Both the position numbers and the translations under genes were made by a program. This document shows positions 25,747 to 33,665 of a DNA stretch of 54,562 nucleotides, piece after piece. Numbering within the stretch: the stretch's first letter is position 1; every line of letters begins with the position of its first letter. The stretch is taken from NCBI GenBank assembly GCA_019245115.1, contig JAFARZ010000165.1, forward strand, positions 1-54,562, written 5' to 3'. Below the pieces are notes generated by a model, which ran no database searches, was not told where the DNA came from, and saw only the letters and a program-made list of their open reading frames with translations. Source of the stretch: Streptosporangiaceae bacterium (GTDB taxonomy: Bacteria; Actinomycetota; Actinomycetes; Streptosporangiales; Streptosporangiaceae).

Positions 25747-26906
25747 TCCCGCTTGCCGTCCTCGACCTGGTGCCGGTCAGCTCCGGCTCCACCGCCGCAC
25801 AGGCGCTGCGGAACAGCATCGACCTGGCTCAGGCCTGCGAACGGTCCGGCTACGCCCGGTACTGGTTCGCCGAGCACCACCTCAACCCCGGCGTGGCCGG
25901 GACCTCCCCGGCGGTCCTGCTCGCGCTGACCGCCGCCGCGACCTCGACGATCCGGATCGGATCCGGCGCGGTACAGATGGGCCACCGCACCGCGCTGTCC
26001 ACGGTCGAGGAGTTCGGCCTCATCGACGCCATGCACCCCGGGCGGCTTGACCTGGGCCTCGGCCGCTCTGGCGGGCGTCCCCGCGGTACAGCGGCCTCGC
26101 CAGAAGACCCCGGGCCGTACCGGACGGACAACGGCCTGCTCATCCCGCGGCGGTTCTCACCCGCGCACCTGCTGAAGAGCCCGCGGTCCGCCATGCAGAA
26201 GGCGCTGCTGCAGCTTCCCGGCGCGCAGCCGCAGGACTACACCGAGCAGGTCGCAGACATCCTCGCTCTGCTCCGCGGCACGTACAAGTCGGTCGACGGC
26301 GTCGAGGGACACGCCGTTCCCGGGGAAGGCGCCGACGTGCAGGTGTGGATCCTGGGCAGCAGCGGCGGGGAAAGCGCCCAGGTAGCCGGCGCGAACGGGC
26401 TGCGGTTCGCCGCCAATTACCACGTCAGCCCGGCCACGGTGCTGGAGGCCGTCGACGGATACCGGACGGCGTTCAAGCCTTCTGCCGACCTGGACCGGCC
26501 CTACGTGAGCGTGTCCGCCGATGTGGTCGTCGCCCCGGATGAAGCTACCGCGCGGGAACTGGCGAGCGGTTACGGCATGTGGGTACGCAGCATCCGCACG
26601 GGCGAGGGAGCGATCCCGTTCCCTACCCCTGAGCAGGCCCGCGCACACCGCTGGACCGACGCCGACCTTGAGCTTGTCGCCGACCGTGTCGGCACCCAGT
26701 TCACGGGTTCCCCCGGGCAGGTAGCCGGCCAGCTCGAACGGCTCGCCAGCGCCACCGGCGCCGACGAGCTGATCATCACCACGATCACCCACGACCACGC
26801 CGACAGGGTCCGCTCCTACCGCCTGCTCGCCGAGGAATGGCACCGCCGGGACAAAGCAGTCAAAGCCGCGGCAAGGCCAAGAACAGCTGCGGGACCTGTC
26901 CGCTAA
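25743..26906 (+). CDS. LLM-class flavin-dependent oxidoreductase
   Basis: The 387-aa protein starts at ATG 25743, overlapping the previous stop; the frame is open further upstream inside that gene. It is a luciferase-like monooxygenase of the MsnO8/YhbW type: PLAVLDLVPVSSG, RYWFAEHHLNPGVAGTSP, IRIGSGAVQMGHRTALSTVEEFGLID, VWILGSSGGESAQVAGANGL. It should bind FMN and act on a small organic substrate. It forms a two-gene unit with the truncated monooxygenase. Confidence 0.9.
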   Translation: MIPLAVLDLVPVSSGSTAAQALRNSIDLAQACERSGYARYWFAEHHLNPGVAGTSPAVLLALTAAATSTIRIGSGAVQMGHRTALSTVEEFGLIDAMHPGRLDLGLGRSGGRPRGTAASPEDPGPYRTDNGLLIPRRFSPAHLLKSPRSAMQKALLQLPGAQPQDYTEQVADILALLRGTYKSVDGVEGHAVPGEGADVQVWILGSSGGESAQVAGANGLRFAANYHVSPATVLEAVDGYRTAFKPSADLDRPYVSVSADVVVAPDEATARELASGYGMWVRSIRTGEGAIPFPTPEQARAHRWTDADLELVADRVGTQFTGSPGQVAGQLERLASATGADELIITTITHDHADRVRSYRLLAEEWHRRDKAVKAAARPRTAAGPVR

Positions 26907-27221
26907 TACGCCGGTTAGCCTGCCCTGACGCTCTTCGGTGGTCTTGCGTGCTCCTGTGCGGCCACTAGGTGGCGGGCGAGTTGCGGCGGCCTGGTCGCGG
27001 ATTTCCGGGATGGCCGTTGTCTCGTACCAGCGTCGGCGTAGTGGCGGGCCCAGGGTGAAGATGTCGCTGGCAGGCCTGCCGCCGGTGCCGATTGGCTACT
27101 GCCAGCCCGTTGTCCTCGCCGAGATACATTTTTTCTTGCGACGATCCTTTGTCGAGCTTCTAGACATTAAACTTCCTCTCTGCGCCCCGATAACCGATCT
27201 TGTGGTGACTGCGGGAAGCTT
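26907..27221. other. Gene-free gap at the edge of the biosynthetic cluster
   Basis: No convincing gene is seen in these 315 bp. A 95-codon frame at 26938-27225 lacks family features and codon bias. GC content falls sharply after about 27120. The gap separates housekeeping/catabolic genes from the SARP-led cluster and is a plausible boundary. Confidence 0.5.
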
Positions 27222-29000
27222 TTAATTTCTTGCCATTTCCTGCGCCGCGAACGCACTCACAAGGGACGGCATCTGATAGTAATCGGGATCAGTCGATACG
27301 ATCTTGATCATGTGGACACCGATAATTTCTTCTACCAGATCCTCGGCTTCGGAAGGCGGCATATTGAGGCGCACGGCGGCATCGCTCGCCGAGAAGCATG
27401 CCGATCCCATACGAGAAAGAACGAGAAGTGCCTTCCGCGCGTCCGTACCCATCGACCGGTAAGTCGATGCCAGTTCCGTTCCCATGTCGAGATCGGCAAG
27501 CCGGAGCTCATCGAGAAGGTTATTCTCTTCTGCCAGCCGCCGGGCTAGCCTGGCTATTTTCCAGTGTGGCCGGGCGGCAAGGCGGGCCGCGCTGATCCGC
27601 ACGGCCAGCGGGTTGTTCCCGCATAGTTCCACGATCCGGCGGACCGCCACTTCCTCGGCGGCCACCCGGTCCGCGCCTACGATTTTGGAGAGCAGTTCTA
27701 TCGACTGCTCACGAGTGAAGACGTCGAGCTCCACACGTTGTACTCCCCCAAGCGCGGCAAGGTGTGAACGGCTGGTGACCAGCAACCCGCAACCCGCCAC
27801 ACCAGGCACCAGCGGCCGTACCTGCCGCTCGTCCGCCGCGTCATCGAGCAGGATGAGCGTTCGGGTACCGGCGAGAGTGTGCCGGTACAGCGCAATCAGG
27901 TCCTCAATCCCTGAGGGAATGGCATCTTCTTCCATGCCTAGTGACTTCAGCAGCTTCGTCAAGATGGTGGCGGTGTCTAGTGGCCGGCCCGTGCTTCCTC
28001 CAAGGGTGGCAAGGAGCTGCCCGCCGATGAAACGCTCGCGCAGCTTCCTCGCCACGTGCAATGCGAGCGTGGTCTTGCCGATACCGCACATGCCGGTGAT
28101 GGCGCACACGTCCGGGACGCGGTCTCGCTGCGCTGGCGCGGTAAGAACTGTACAGACGCGAGCGACCTCGGCATCTCGTGCCGTGAAGTCGCTGGTTTCT
28201 GGCGGCAGCACCGGAACGTGCGCGAGCGCAACGTGATGCCTGCGACCGGCTGGTGATAGCAAGGCGGGGTCATCGGCCAGGATTGACTGGTGAAGCTCCT
28301 GGAGTTGTGCCGAAGGATCGAGGCCTAGCTCCTCAGCGAGGAGCCTCCGGAATGCATGGTATGCGGCGAGCGCATCTGGCGTCCGGCCGGAGCGGCACAG
28401 GCTGAGCATCAACTGGGCACGCAGGCGCTCGCGCAGCGGGTGGGCAGCCACCAACGCGATGAGCTCGGTAATCAGCGCGTCATGTCCGCCGAGGGCGAGA
28501 TCGGCGTCGATGCGATCCTCCAACGCCCCCATCCTGGCCTCCTCCAGCCGGGGTTGCTCTGCCTCAGCCATATGTTCGGTGACTCCGGCTAGCGGCTGAC
28601 CCCGCCACAGCGCCAGCGCCGCGCCAAGCATCCCCGTTGCCACTCGCATGCGACCTGCCGTCAACGCCAGGCGCCCCTCGCCGGCTAGGCGCTCGAACTC
28701 GGAGAGATCGACGTTTACCCCCCCGGGCGTGACCATCAACCGGTAGCCCGGCGGCTGCCGCTCAATCTGGACTTCCGCACCGAGCAGACTGCGTAGCCGG
28801 GATGCGTAGGTATGAAGCTGCGCCTGAGTAGTGGAGGGAGGCTCCACTCCCCAGAGCATCTGAACAAGCCTGAAGTCGGAAACTACCTGGTCATCCGCGA
28901 GCAATAGCGAAGCCAGCATGGTGCGCATTTTTGAACCCCGTACCTCGATCCTGGTCCCGCCGTTCCACGCTTCCACAGGTCCGAGTAGCCGAAACCACAT
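27222..29000 (-). CDS. SARP-family transcriptional activator with NB-ARC domain
   Basis: The 592-aa product has an OmpR-type winged helix (residues about 1-95, starting MWFRLLGPVEAW and containing RSLLGAEVQIERQPPGYRL), a BTAD domain (about 97-245, ending LAEELGLDPSAQLQELHQ), and an NB-ARC ATPase domain with Walker A GMCGIGKTT (Lys309), Walker B-like RTLILLDDA and a GNNPLAVRISAARL segment. The C-terminus (about 480-592) is a small winged-helix/helical extension without TPR repeats, shorter than in AfsR. SARPs activate antibiotic clusters by binding direct repeats spaced by 11 or 22 bp near promoters. It is the first gene of the cluster and is transcribed away from it; candidate binding sites occur at 44747-44765. 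Confidence 0.92.
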   Translation of the reverse strand: MWFRLLGPVEAWNGGTRIEVRGSKMRTMLASLLLADDQVVSDFRLVQMLWGVEPPSTTQAQLHTYASRLRSLLGAEVQIERQPPGYRLMVTPGGVNVDLSEFERLAGEGRLALTAGRMRVATGMLGAALALWRGQPLAGVTEHMAEAEQPRLEEARMGALEDRIDADLALGGHDALITELIALVAAHPLRERLRAQLMLSLCRSGRTPDALAAYHAFRRLLAEELGLDPSAQLQELHQSILADDPALLSPAGRRHHVALAHVPVLPPETSDFTARDAEVARVCTVLTAPAQRDRVPDVCAITGMCGIGKTTLALHVARKLRERFIGGQLLATLGGSTGRPLDTATILTKLLKSLGMEEDAIPSGIEDLIALYRHTLAGTRTLILLDDAADERQVRPLVPGVAGCGLLVTSRSHLAALGGVQRVELDVFTREQSIELLSKIVGADRVAAEEVAVRRIVELCGNNPLAVRISAARLAARPHWKIARLARRLAEENNLLDELRLADLDMGTELASTYRSMGTDARKALLVLSRMGSACFSASDAAVRLNMPPSEAEDLVEEIIGVHMIKIVSTDPDYYQMPSLVSAFAAQEMARN

Positions 29001-29297
29001 CGGCCTACCCCCTTAACCAGCACATCTAGTATCGGCCAAGGCAAGCTTGCCGCGAGTGGATCGCGATTCCGGCAAAGCAAGCGTGCAGCATCCTGCATTG
29101 GCAGCACATGGCCCGGACGCCTCACTTTTGTTCCACCGCTTCGCCTGTGTAAAACGCCACCTAGCGGGCCTGTTGTCGTCATTTGTATCGGAACGATTAC
29201 CTTTAGTGGCGCGCAATCTGTGCTGGAGCCAGAAGGTTCCTGATCAGTAACTGGTGGACAGGCCGGACAGACTCTCGTAGTCTGCCGAATAGATCCA

Positions 29298-30422
29298 GTG
29301 GCTGAACGGGGAAGGCCAAGTGGGATGCAAGGAAAGCAAGGGTGCAGTGAACCGCGCGTGGTGCAGGAGATCGCTCAGAGCGATCCCGGCCAGGAACCAC
29401 GGCAATCATCTCATGCCATTGAAATGCTACAGTTCCTAGGACTGGGACCTGACGCCGCAATCATCTATCAGTTCATGATCAGGCACCCCCATGCGGATGA
29501 TCTTTATATAGCTGAGAGTCTCGGGTGGGCTGAAGCACGCGCGCGCCGCGCGTTGCGCGAAATCGAACAGCGATCCCTCGTCCGCCGGTCATATGAGCAG
29601 CCAGGAGAAGTGCGGCTGGTCAATCCCGTTGTCGGCTTGGGGGCGCTTATCGCTCGGTGCGAGGCTGACCTGTCGCAGCACGAGCAGACGGTCGCGGAAT
29701 GCCGGGCGCTGACTGCCGACCTTACTAGCGAGTATCGTAAGCTGCATGAAGCGCAGCCTTACTTGCGCGCCGATCAGCTCATCGGACTTGACAGGATCCG
29801 CCTCACCATAGAGGAACTGGCCAAAGACTGCACCACAGAACTCGCCGCATTCGTTACAGGCGGTCCACAGACCCAGGAGAATCTGGCCGCAAGCAAGCCA
29901 TTGGACAGATCGCTGCTCGAACGCGGTGTTCGTATGCGCACTATTTTCCTGGAGAGCATCGTAAATGACCCCATGACCACGGCATACGCTGGGTGGCTGA
30001 AAGAAATGGGAGCCGAGGTTCGGACGGTTCCGAGCTTGCCAGCTCGCATGGCACTATATGATGCGAGAATAGCACTCGTAGCTATTGACCCAGCTCAGAG
30101 CGGTAAAGGAGCGGTCCGTCTAGACTGCACGGGGATCGCATCCCTTCTTCATACTTTTTTCGATCAGATCTGGGCTGTGGCCGAGGAATGGGGCGCTCAG
30201 CACCATCGTGACCTCGGGGGCCCCACGAGGCAGCAGCATGCGATTCTCTGGCTTCTCGCCGCCGGCGATACCGACGCTGCGATATCCCGGAAACTCGGCA
30301 TCTCAGTGCGGACTACCCGGCGTTTGATCGCCGAGTTGGCCGACCGGCTCGACGCCCGCAGCCGCTTTCAGATCGGCATGCGAGCAGCAGAGGTGGGCTG
30401 GCTCGGAACTCGAAAGCCTTAG
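29298..30422 (+). CDS. TrmB/LuxR-type helix-turn-helix regulator
   Basis: The 374-aa frame (GTG 29298; ATG 29325 is an alternative) combines an N-terminal TrmB-like winged helix (about residues 45-110: LGLGPDAAIIYQFMIRHPHADDLYIAESLGW), a coiled-coil stretch (about 118-150), a central ligand-binding-like domain similar to phospholipase D-fold sensor domains (about 160-305), and a C-terminal LuxR-type helix-turn-helix (about 310-365: QQHAILWLLAAGDTDAAISRKLGISVRTTRRLI). Such proteins occur as pathway-specific regulators in actinomycete clusters. GC content is visibly lower than in neighbouring enzymes. The domain reading is inference. Confidence 0.8.
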   Translation: MAERGRPSGMQGKQGCSEPRVVQEIAQSDPGQEPRQSSHAIEMLQFLGLGPDAAIIYQFMIRHPHADDLYIAESLGWAEARARRALREIEQRSLVRRSYEQPGEVRLVNPVVGLGALIARCEADLSQHEQTVAECRALTADLTSEYRKLHEAQPYLRADQLIGLDRIRLTIEELAKDCTTELAAFVTGGPQTQENLAASKPLDRSLLERGVRMRTIFLESIVNDPMTTAYAGWLKEMGAEVRTVPSLPARMALYDARIALVAIDPAQSGKGAVRLDCTGIASLLHTFFDQIWAVAEEWGAQHHRDLGGPTRQQHAILWLLAAGDTDAAISRKLGISVRTTRRLIAELADRLDARSRFQIGMRAAEVGWLGTRKP

Positions 30423-30765
30423 GAGTGGATCTGGCGCTGGGTCCGTTCACCGCCGGCCGGGCCCTCGTCGTCGCAGGCTAGGAACTCTCGGACCTGCGCG
30501 ATAGGGGGAAGCGGCCATCACGGCGACTACCAGCATTGCTCAAATATAGGGCGCGGGCGCATAGTGGCGCGCAGGCGTTCCCGCCGCTCGCCGACCGATG
30601 TGGAGGTGAGTTGAGCTGGAGCGACCGCGGACCAGCACCGCTGCAGCACAGCACAGACATAGGCGGGCGGATATAGAAGGGTTATGGTGGACGAGCCCAG
30701 CATTGTTCCCAGTGGGTGCGGTATTCATGCCTCCGCATAGCCGGCGTGCTCGTGAAGGGGGAGCA
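30423..30765. promoter_or_regulatory. Upstream region of the diaminopropionate genes
   Basis: No gene is seen in this 343-bp gap. It contains ATATAGGG at 30544-30551, which read on the minus strand is the octamer CCCTATAT found twice in the divergent promoter region at 44747 and 44758, and a related ATATAGAAGGG near 30672. A strong ribosome site GGGGGAG (30757-30763) precedes the first gene. Confidence 0.45.
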
Positions 30766-31779
30766 ATGAAGCATAAACCGTTGAGCGGAATCCTCTCGAC
30801 CATCGGGCAAACCCCGCTTGTTGAGCTATGCAACCTGATGCCAGGATTCGGTGCGCGGATCTTTGCCAAGCTTGAACGGTTCAACCCCGGCGGCAGCATA
30901 AAGGACCGGACCGCGGCCAGCATGCTGCTCGGAAAGATCAACAGCGGTGAACTCGACCCCGTGCGGTCGGTCGTCATTGAGTCGAGTTCTGGCAATTTGG
31001 CGATTGGCATCGCGCAGATCTGCAGATACTTCGGGATACGCTTCGTCTGTGTGGTCGATCCGAAGACCGCGAACCACAACCTCGCAATTCTTCGGGCGTA
31101 CGGTGCCGAAGTGGAGATGGTGACCGACCCGGACCCGCAGACCGGCGAGTATCTGCCGGTGCGGCTGCGGCGCGTACAAGAACTCGTGCAGACCGTCCCG
31201 CACGCCTTCTGGCCCAACCAGTACGCCAACACACTGAATCCTCGCGCGCACGAGCAGACGATGCGAGAGATCAGCACGGAGCTAGACGGGCACGTCGACA
31301 ATCTGTTCTGCGCGACGAGCACGACGGGAACGCTACGAGGCTGCGCCAACTACCTGCGGCAGCATCACATGCCGACCAGGCTCGTGGCGGTGGACGCCGT
31401 TGGCAGCGTGCTCTTCGGGTCCGCGCCCGCCGGGGCCAGGCTCATACCCGGCCATGGCGCGTCTGTGCTGCCCAAACTGCTCGACCGGACCGCCGTGGAT
31501 GAGGTGGTCCATGTCACGGACCTTGAGTGTGTCGTCGGGTGCCGGCGCTTGACGCTGCGGGAGGCCATCCTTGCGGGCGGGTCGTCCGGCGCGGTTATCG
31601 CAGCTCTTGAGCGGCTGAGCTGCTCAATCCCCGACGGGGCGAACTGCGTGCTGATCTTCCCCGACGGGGGCGACCGCTACCTGGACACCATCTATTCCGA
31701 CACCTGGGTGACGGAGCATTTCGGTGAGGTCTCGCAACTGTGGAAGGACTCAGAGCTGACTGCGGAGGGTACGTGCTAA
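30766..31779 (+). CDS. sbnA: SbnA-type N-(2-amino-2-carboxyethyl)-L-glutamate synthase
   Basis: SbnA uses PLP to join O-phospho-L-serine and L-glutamate into N-(1-amino-1-carboxyl-2-ethyl)-glutamate, the first step to L-2,3-diaminopropionate. From ATG 30766 (strong GGGGGAG site) the 337-aa protein is a cysteine-synthase-fold enzyme: STIGQTPLVEL, the PLP Lys46 in NPGGSIKDRTA, VIESSSGNLAIG, WPNQYANTLNP, TSTTGTLRGCANYL and FPDGGDRYLDTIY. Immediate overlap with an SbnB homologue makes the SbnA role much more likely than plain cysteine synthase. Confidence 0.92.
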   Translation: MKHKPLSGILSTIGQTPLVELCNLMPGFGARIFAKLERFNPGGSIKDRTAASMLLGKINSGELDPVRSVVIESSSGNLAIGIAQICRYFGIRFVCVVDPKTANHNLAILRAYGAEVEMVTDPDPQTGEYLPVRLRRVQELVQTVPHAFWPNQYANTLNPRAHEQTMREISTELDGHVDNLFCATSTTGTLRGCANYLRQHHMPTRLVAVDAVGSVLFGSAPAGARLIPGHGASVLPKLLDRTAVDEVVHVTDLECVVGCRRLTLREAILAGGSSGAVIAALERLSCSIPDGANCVLIFPDGGDRYLDTIYSDTWVTEHFGEVSQLWKDSELTAEGTC

Positions 31780-32789
31780 TTTTGCGTCACGGAGAGGTAA
31801 ACGACATCGTCAGCGGGCGTGAGCGGGAGATCGTCGGCTTGGTGACCTCGGCCTACCGGTTGCACCACGCCGGAAAGTCGGCACTGCCGCACTCCTGCTT
31901 CCTGCGCCTGCCGGACGGGACGCCCAACCGTATCATCGCGCTTCCCGCGTACCTGGGTGGCGACGTCGGTGTCGCAGGGCTGAAGTGGATCGCCTCGTTC
32001 CCGTCGAATATAGCCGCCGGGATGGAGCGAGCCAGCGCGGTCATGCTGTTGAATTCGACGCGGACGGGCCACCCCGAGGCACTCATCGAGGCATCGCTGA
32101 TCTCAGCCAAGCGCACCGCGGCCAGCGCTGCGGTGGCCGCCGCCACGCTCTGTGGCGGCCAAGGTCACGACGGCGTTGCCCTGATCGGATGCGGGGTCAT
32201 TAACGCCGAGATCCTGCGCTTCCTCGCTGCCACGCAGCCCTCGCTGCGCGGGGCGGTCGCCTTCGACGCCAGCGCCGAGCGGGCGGATGCGTTCGTGAGG
32301 AAGTGCCGTGAGTCGATACCCAATGTCACAGTGATCGCGGTAGATGATCTTGATACGGCCGTGGCGGCTTACGATCTTGTCTCCATCGCCACCACCGCGA
32401 GCGAGCCGCACATGGGACTGGGCGCGTGCCGCCCGGGGGCGACCGTACTGCACATCTCGCTCCGCGACCTTCACGTCAACTCCATCCTGGGTTGCCAGAA
32501 TGTGGTGGACGATGCCGAACACGTGTGCCGCGAACGCACCTCGCTGCACCTCGCAGAGCAGGTCACCAATGGCCGGGGGTTCATTGACGCCTCTCTCGGC
32601 GAGATCCTGTCGAGGCCGGAGGACTTCCGCCGCGAGCCCGGTAAGGTGGTCACTTTCTCGCCTTTCGGCTTGGGTGTTCTCGATATCGCGGTGGCGCAGT
32701 TCGTGCACGGCGAGGCATTGCGGCGAGGGATGGGGCTGGCCGTCCAAGACTTCTTGCCGTTGCCGGGGATGCCAGAATATGCGCGGTGA
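31773..32789 (+). CDS. sbnB: SbnB-type N-(2-amino-2-carboxyethyl)-L-glutamate dehydrogenase
   Basis: SbnB belongs to the ornithine cyclodeaminase/mu-crystallin family and oxidatively hydrolyses the SbnA product with NAD+ to L-2,3-diaminopropionate and 2-oxoglutarate. I choose GTG 31773, preceded by GGAGGG at 31764-31769 and overlapping the sbnA stop by seven bases (338 aa); a GTG at 31740 is further upstream. Features include LPDGTPNRIIALPAYLGGD, the substrate-domain KWIASFPSN, LLNSTRTGHPEALIEAS, SAKRTAASAA and the Rossmann loop LIGCGVINAEILR. Together with sbnA it implies that diaminopropionate is made for the NRPS product. Confidence 0.92.
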   Translation: MLILRHGEVNDIVSGREREIVGLVTSAYRLHHAGKSALPHSCFLRLPDGTPNRIIALPAYLGGDVGVAGLKWIASFPSNIAAGMERASAVMLLNSTRTGHPEALIEASLISAKRTAASAAVAAATLCGGQGHDGVALIGCGVINAEILRFLAATQPSLRGAVAFDASAERADAFVRKCRESIPNVTVIAVDDLDTAVAAYDLVSIATTASEPHMGLGACRPGATVLHISLRDLHVNSILGCQNVVDDAEHVCRERTSLHLAEQVTNGRGFIDASLGEILSRPEDFRREPGKVVTFSPFGLGVLDIAVAQFVHGEALRRGMGLAVQDFLPLPGMPEYAR

Positions 32790-32921
32790 CCATCGCGACG
32801 CCGGGAGGCTGCAGCGCAGGAAGTCCCGTCGTTCTGCCGCACGCAGGTGGAGTCAGCTGCAGCGGGAAACCGGATGCTAGGGGGATATCCCGGTCGCCGT
32901 GCGCCGCATAGCGTTGGCAGT

Positions 32922-33665
32922 GTGATCAGTGACGTTGGAAGCCGCGTCGACCTGATAGACGTGCGCAAGAAGTATCGCACGGCTGCGGGAGAGGTTGACG
33001 CTCTGGCCGGAGTCAGCGCCTCGTTCGCCGCTGGCACGTTCACGGCGGTGATGGGGCCATCCGGCTCCGGCAAGTCGACGCTGCTGCATTGCGCTGCCGG
33101 GCTCGACCAGGTGACCAGCGGCGATGTGCGCATCGGGGGGGTGAGCCTCACCCGGATGTCCGATCGCCAACTGACGTGCCTTCGGCGGAACACCATCGGA
33201 TTTGTTTTCCAGGCTTTCAACTTGATCCCGGCGCTGACGGCGCGGCAGAACGTCGAGCTGCCCAGGCGGCTGGCCGGACGGCCCGCGTCGGCCGCGGAAG
33301 TGGATGAGGTGCTGAACGCGGTCGGCCTGGCCGATCGCGCCGGGCATCGCCCTGCCGAGTTGTCCGGCGGCCAGCAGCAGCGAGTCGCCATCGCAAGGGC
33401 GCTGGTAACCAGGCCGGGCGTAGTGTTCGCTGACGAGCCGACGGGCGCCCTCGACCTGGCCGCTTCCCGTGAGGTGCTGAACCTGCTGCGCCGTCTGGTG
33501 GACGAGTCCGGAATCACTGTGGTGATGGTGACCCACGATCCGAGGGCGGCGTCCCGGGCCGACCGGGCGCTGTTCCTGGCTGACGGCCGCGTCGTGGCCG
33601 AGGCGGACCAGCTCGACGCCGCGGCTGTAGCCGAGCGTCTGGTGGCACTGGAGACGACCGTATGA
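32922..33665 (+). CDS. ABC transporter ATP-binding protein (MacB/LolD type)
   Basis: The product has Walker A GPSGSGKST, Q-loop VFQAFNLIPALTA, signature LSGGQQQRVAIARAL, Walker B VVFADEPTGALD and switch His in MVTHDPR, the standard order. GTG 32922 gives a normal start (247 aa); the frame is open to GTG 32847 and no clear ribosome site decides it. It overlaps the permease start (ATGA) and should energise the FtsX-type permease for export or self-resistance. Confidence 0.93.
   Translation: MISDVGSRVDLIDVRKKYRTAAGEVDALAGVSASFAAGTFTAVMGPSGSGKSTLLHCAAGLDQVTSGDVRIGGVSLTRMSDRQLTCLRRNTIGFVFQAFNLIPALTARQNVELPRRLAGRPASAAEVDEVLNAVGLADRAGHRPAELSGGQQQRVAIARALVTRPGVVFADEPTGALDLAASREVLNLLRRLVDESGITVVMVTHDPRAASRADRALFLADGRVVAEADQLDAAAVAERLVALETTV

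Noticed and set aside
26938..27225. A 95-codon plus-strand frame in the gap before the SARP gene.
   Set aside because: No ribosome site, no family features and mixed composition across a GC step.
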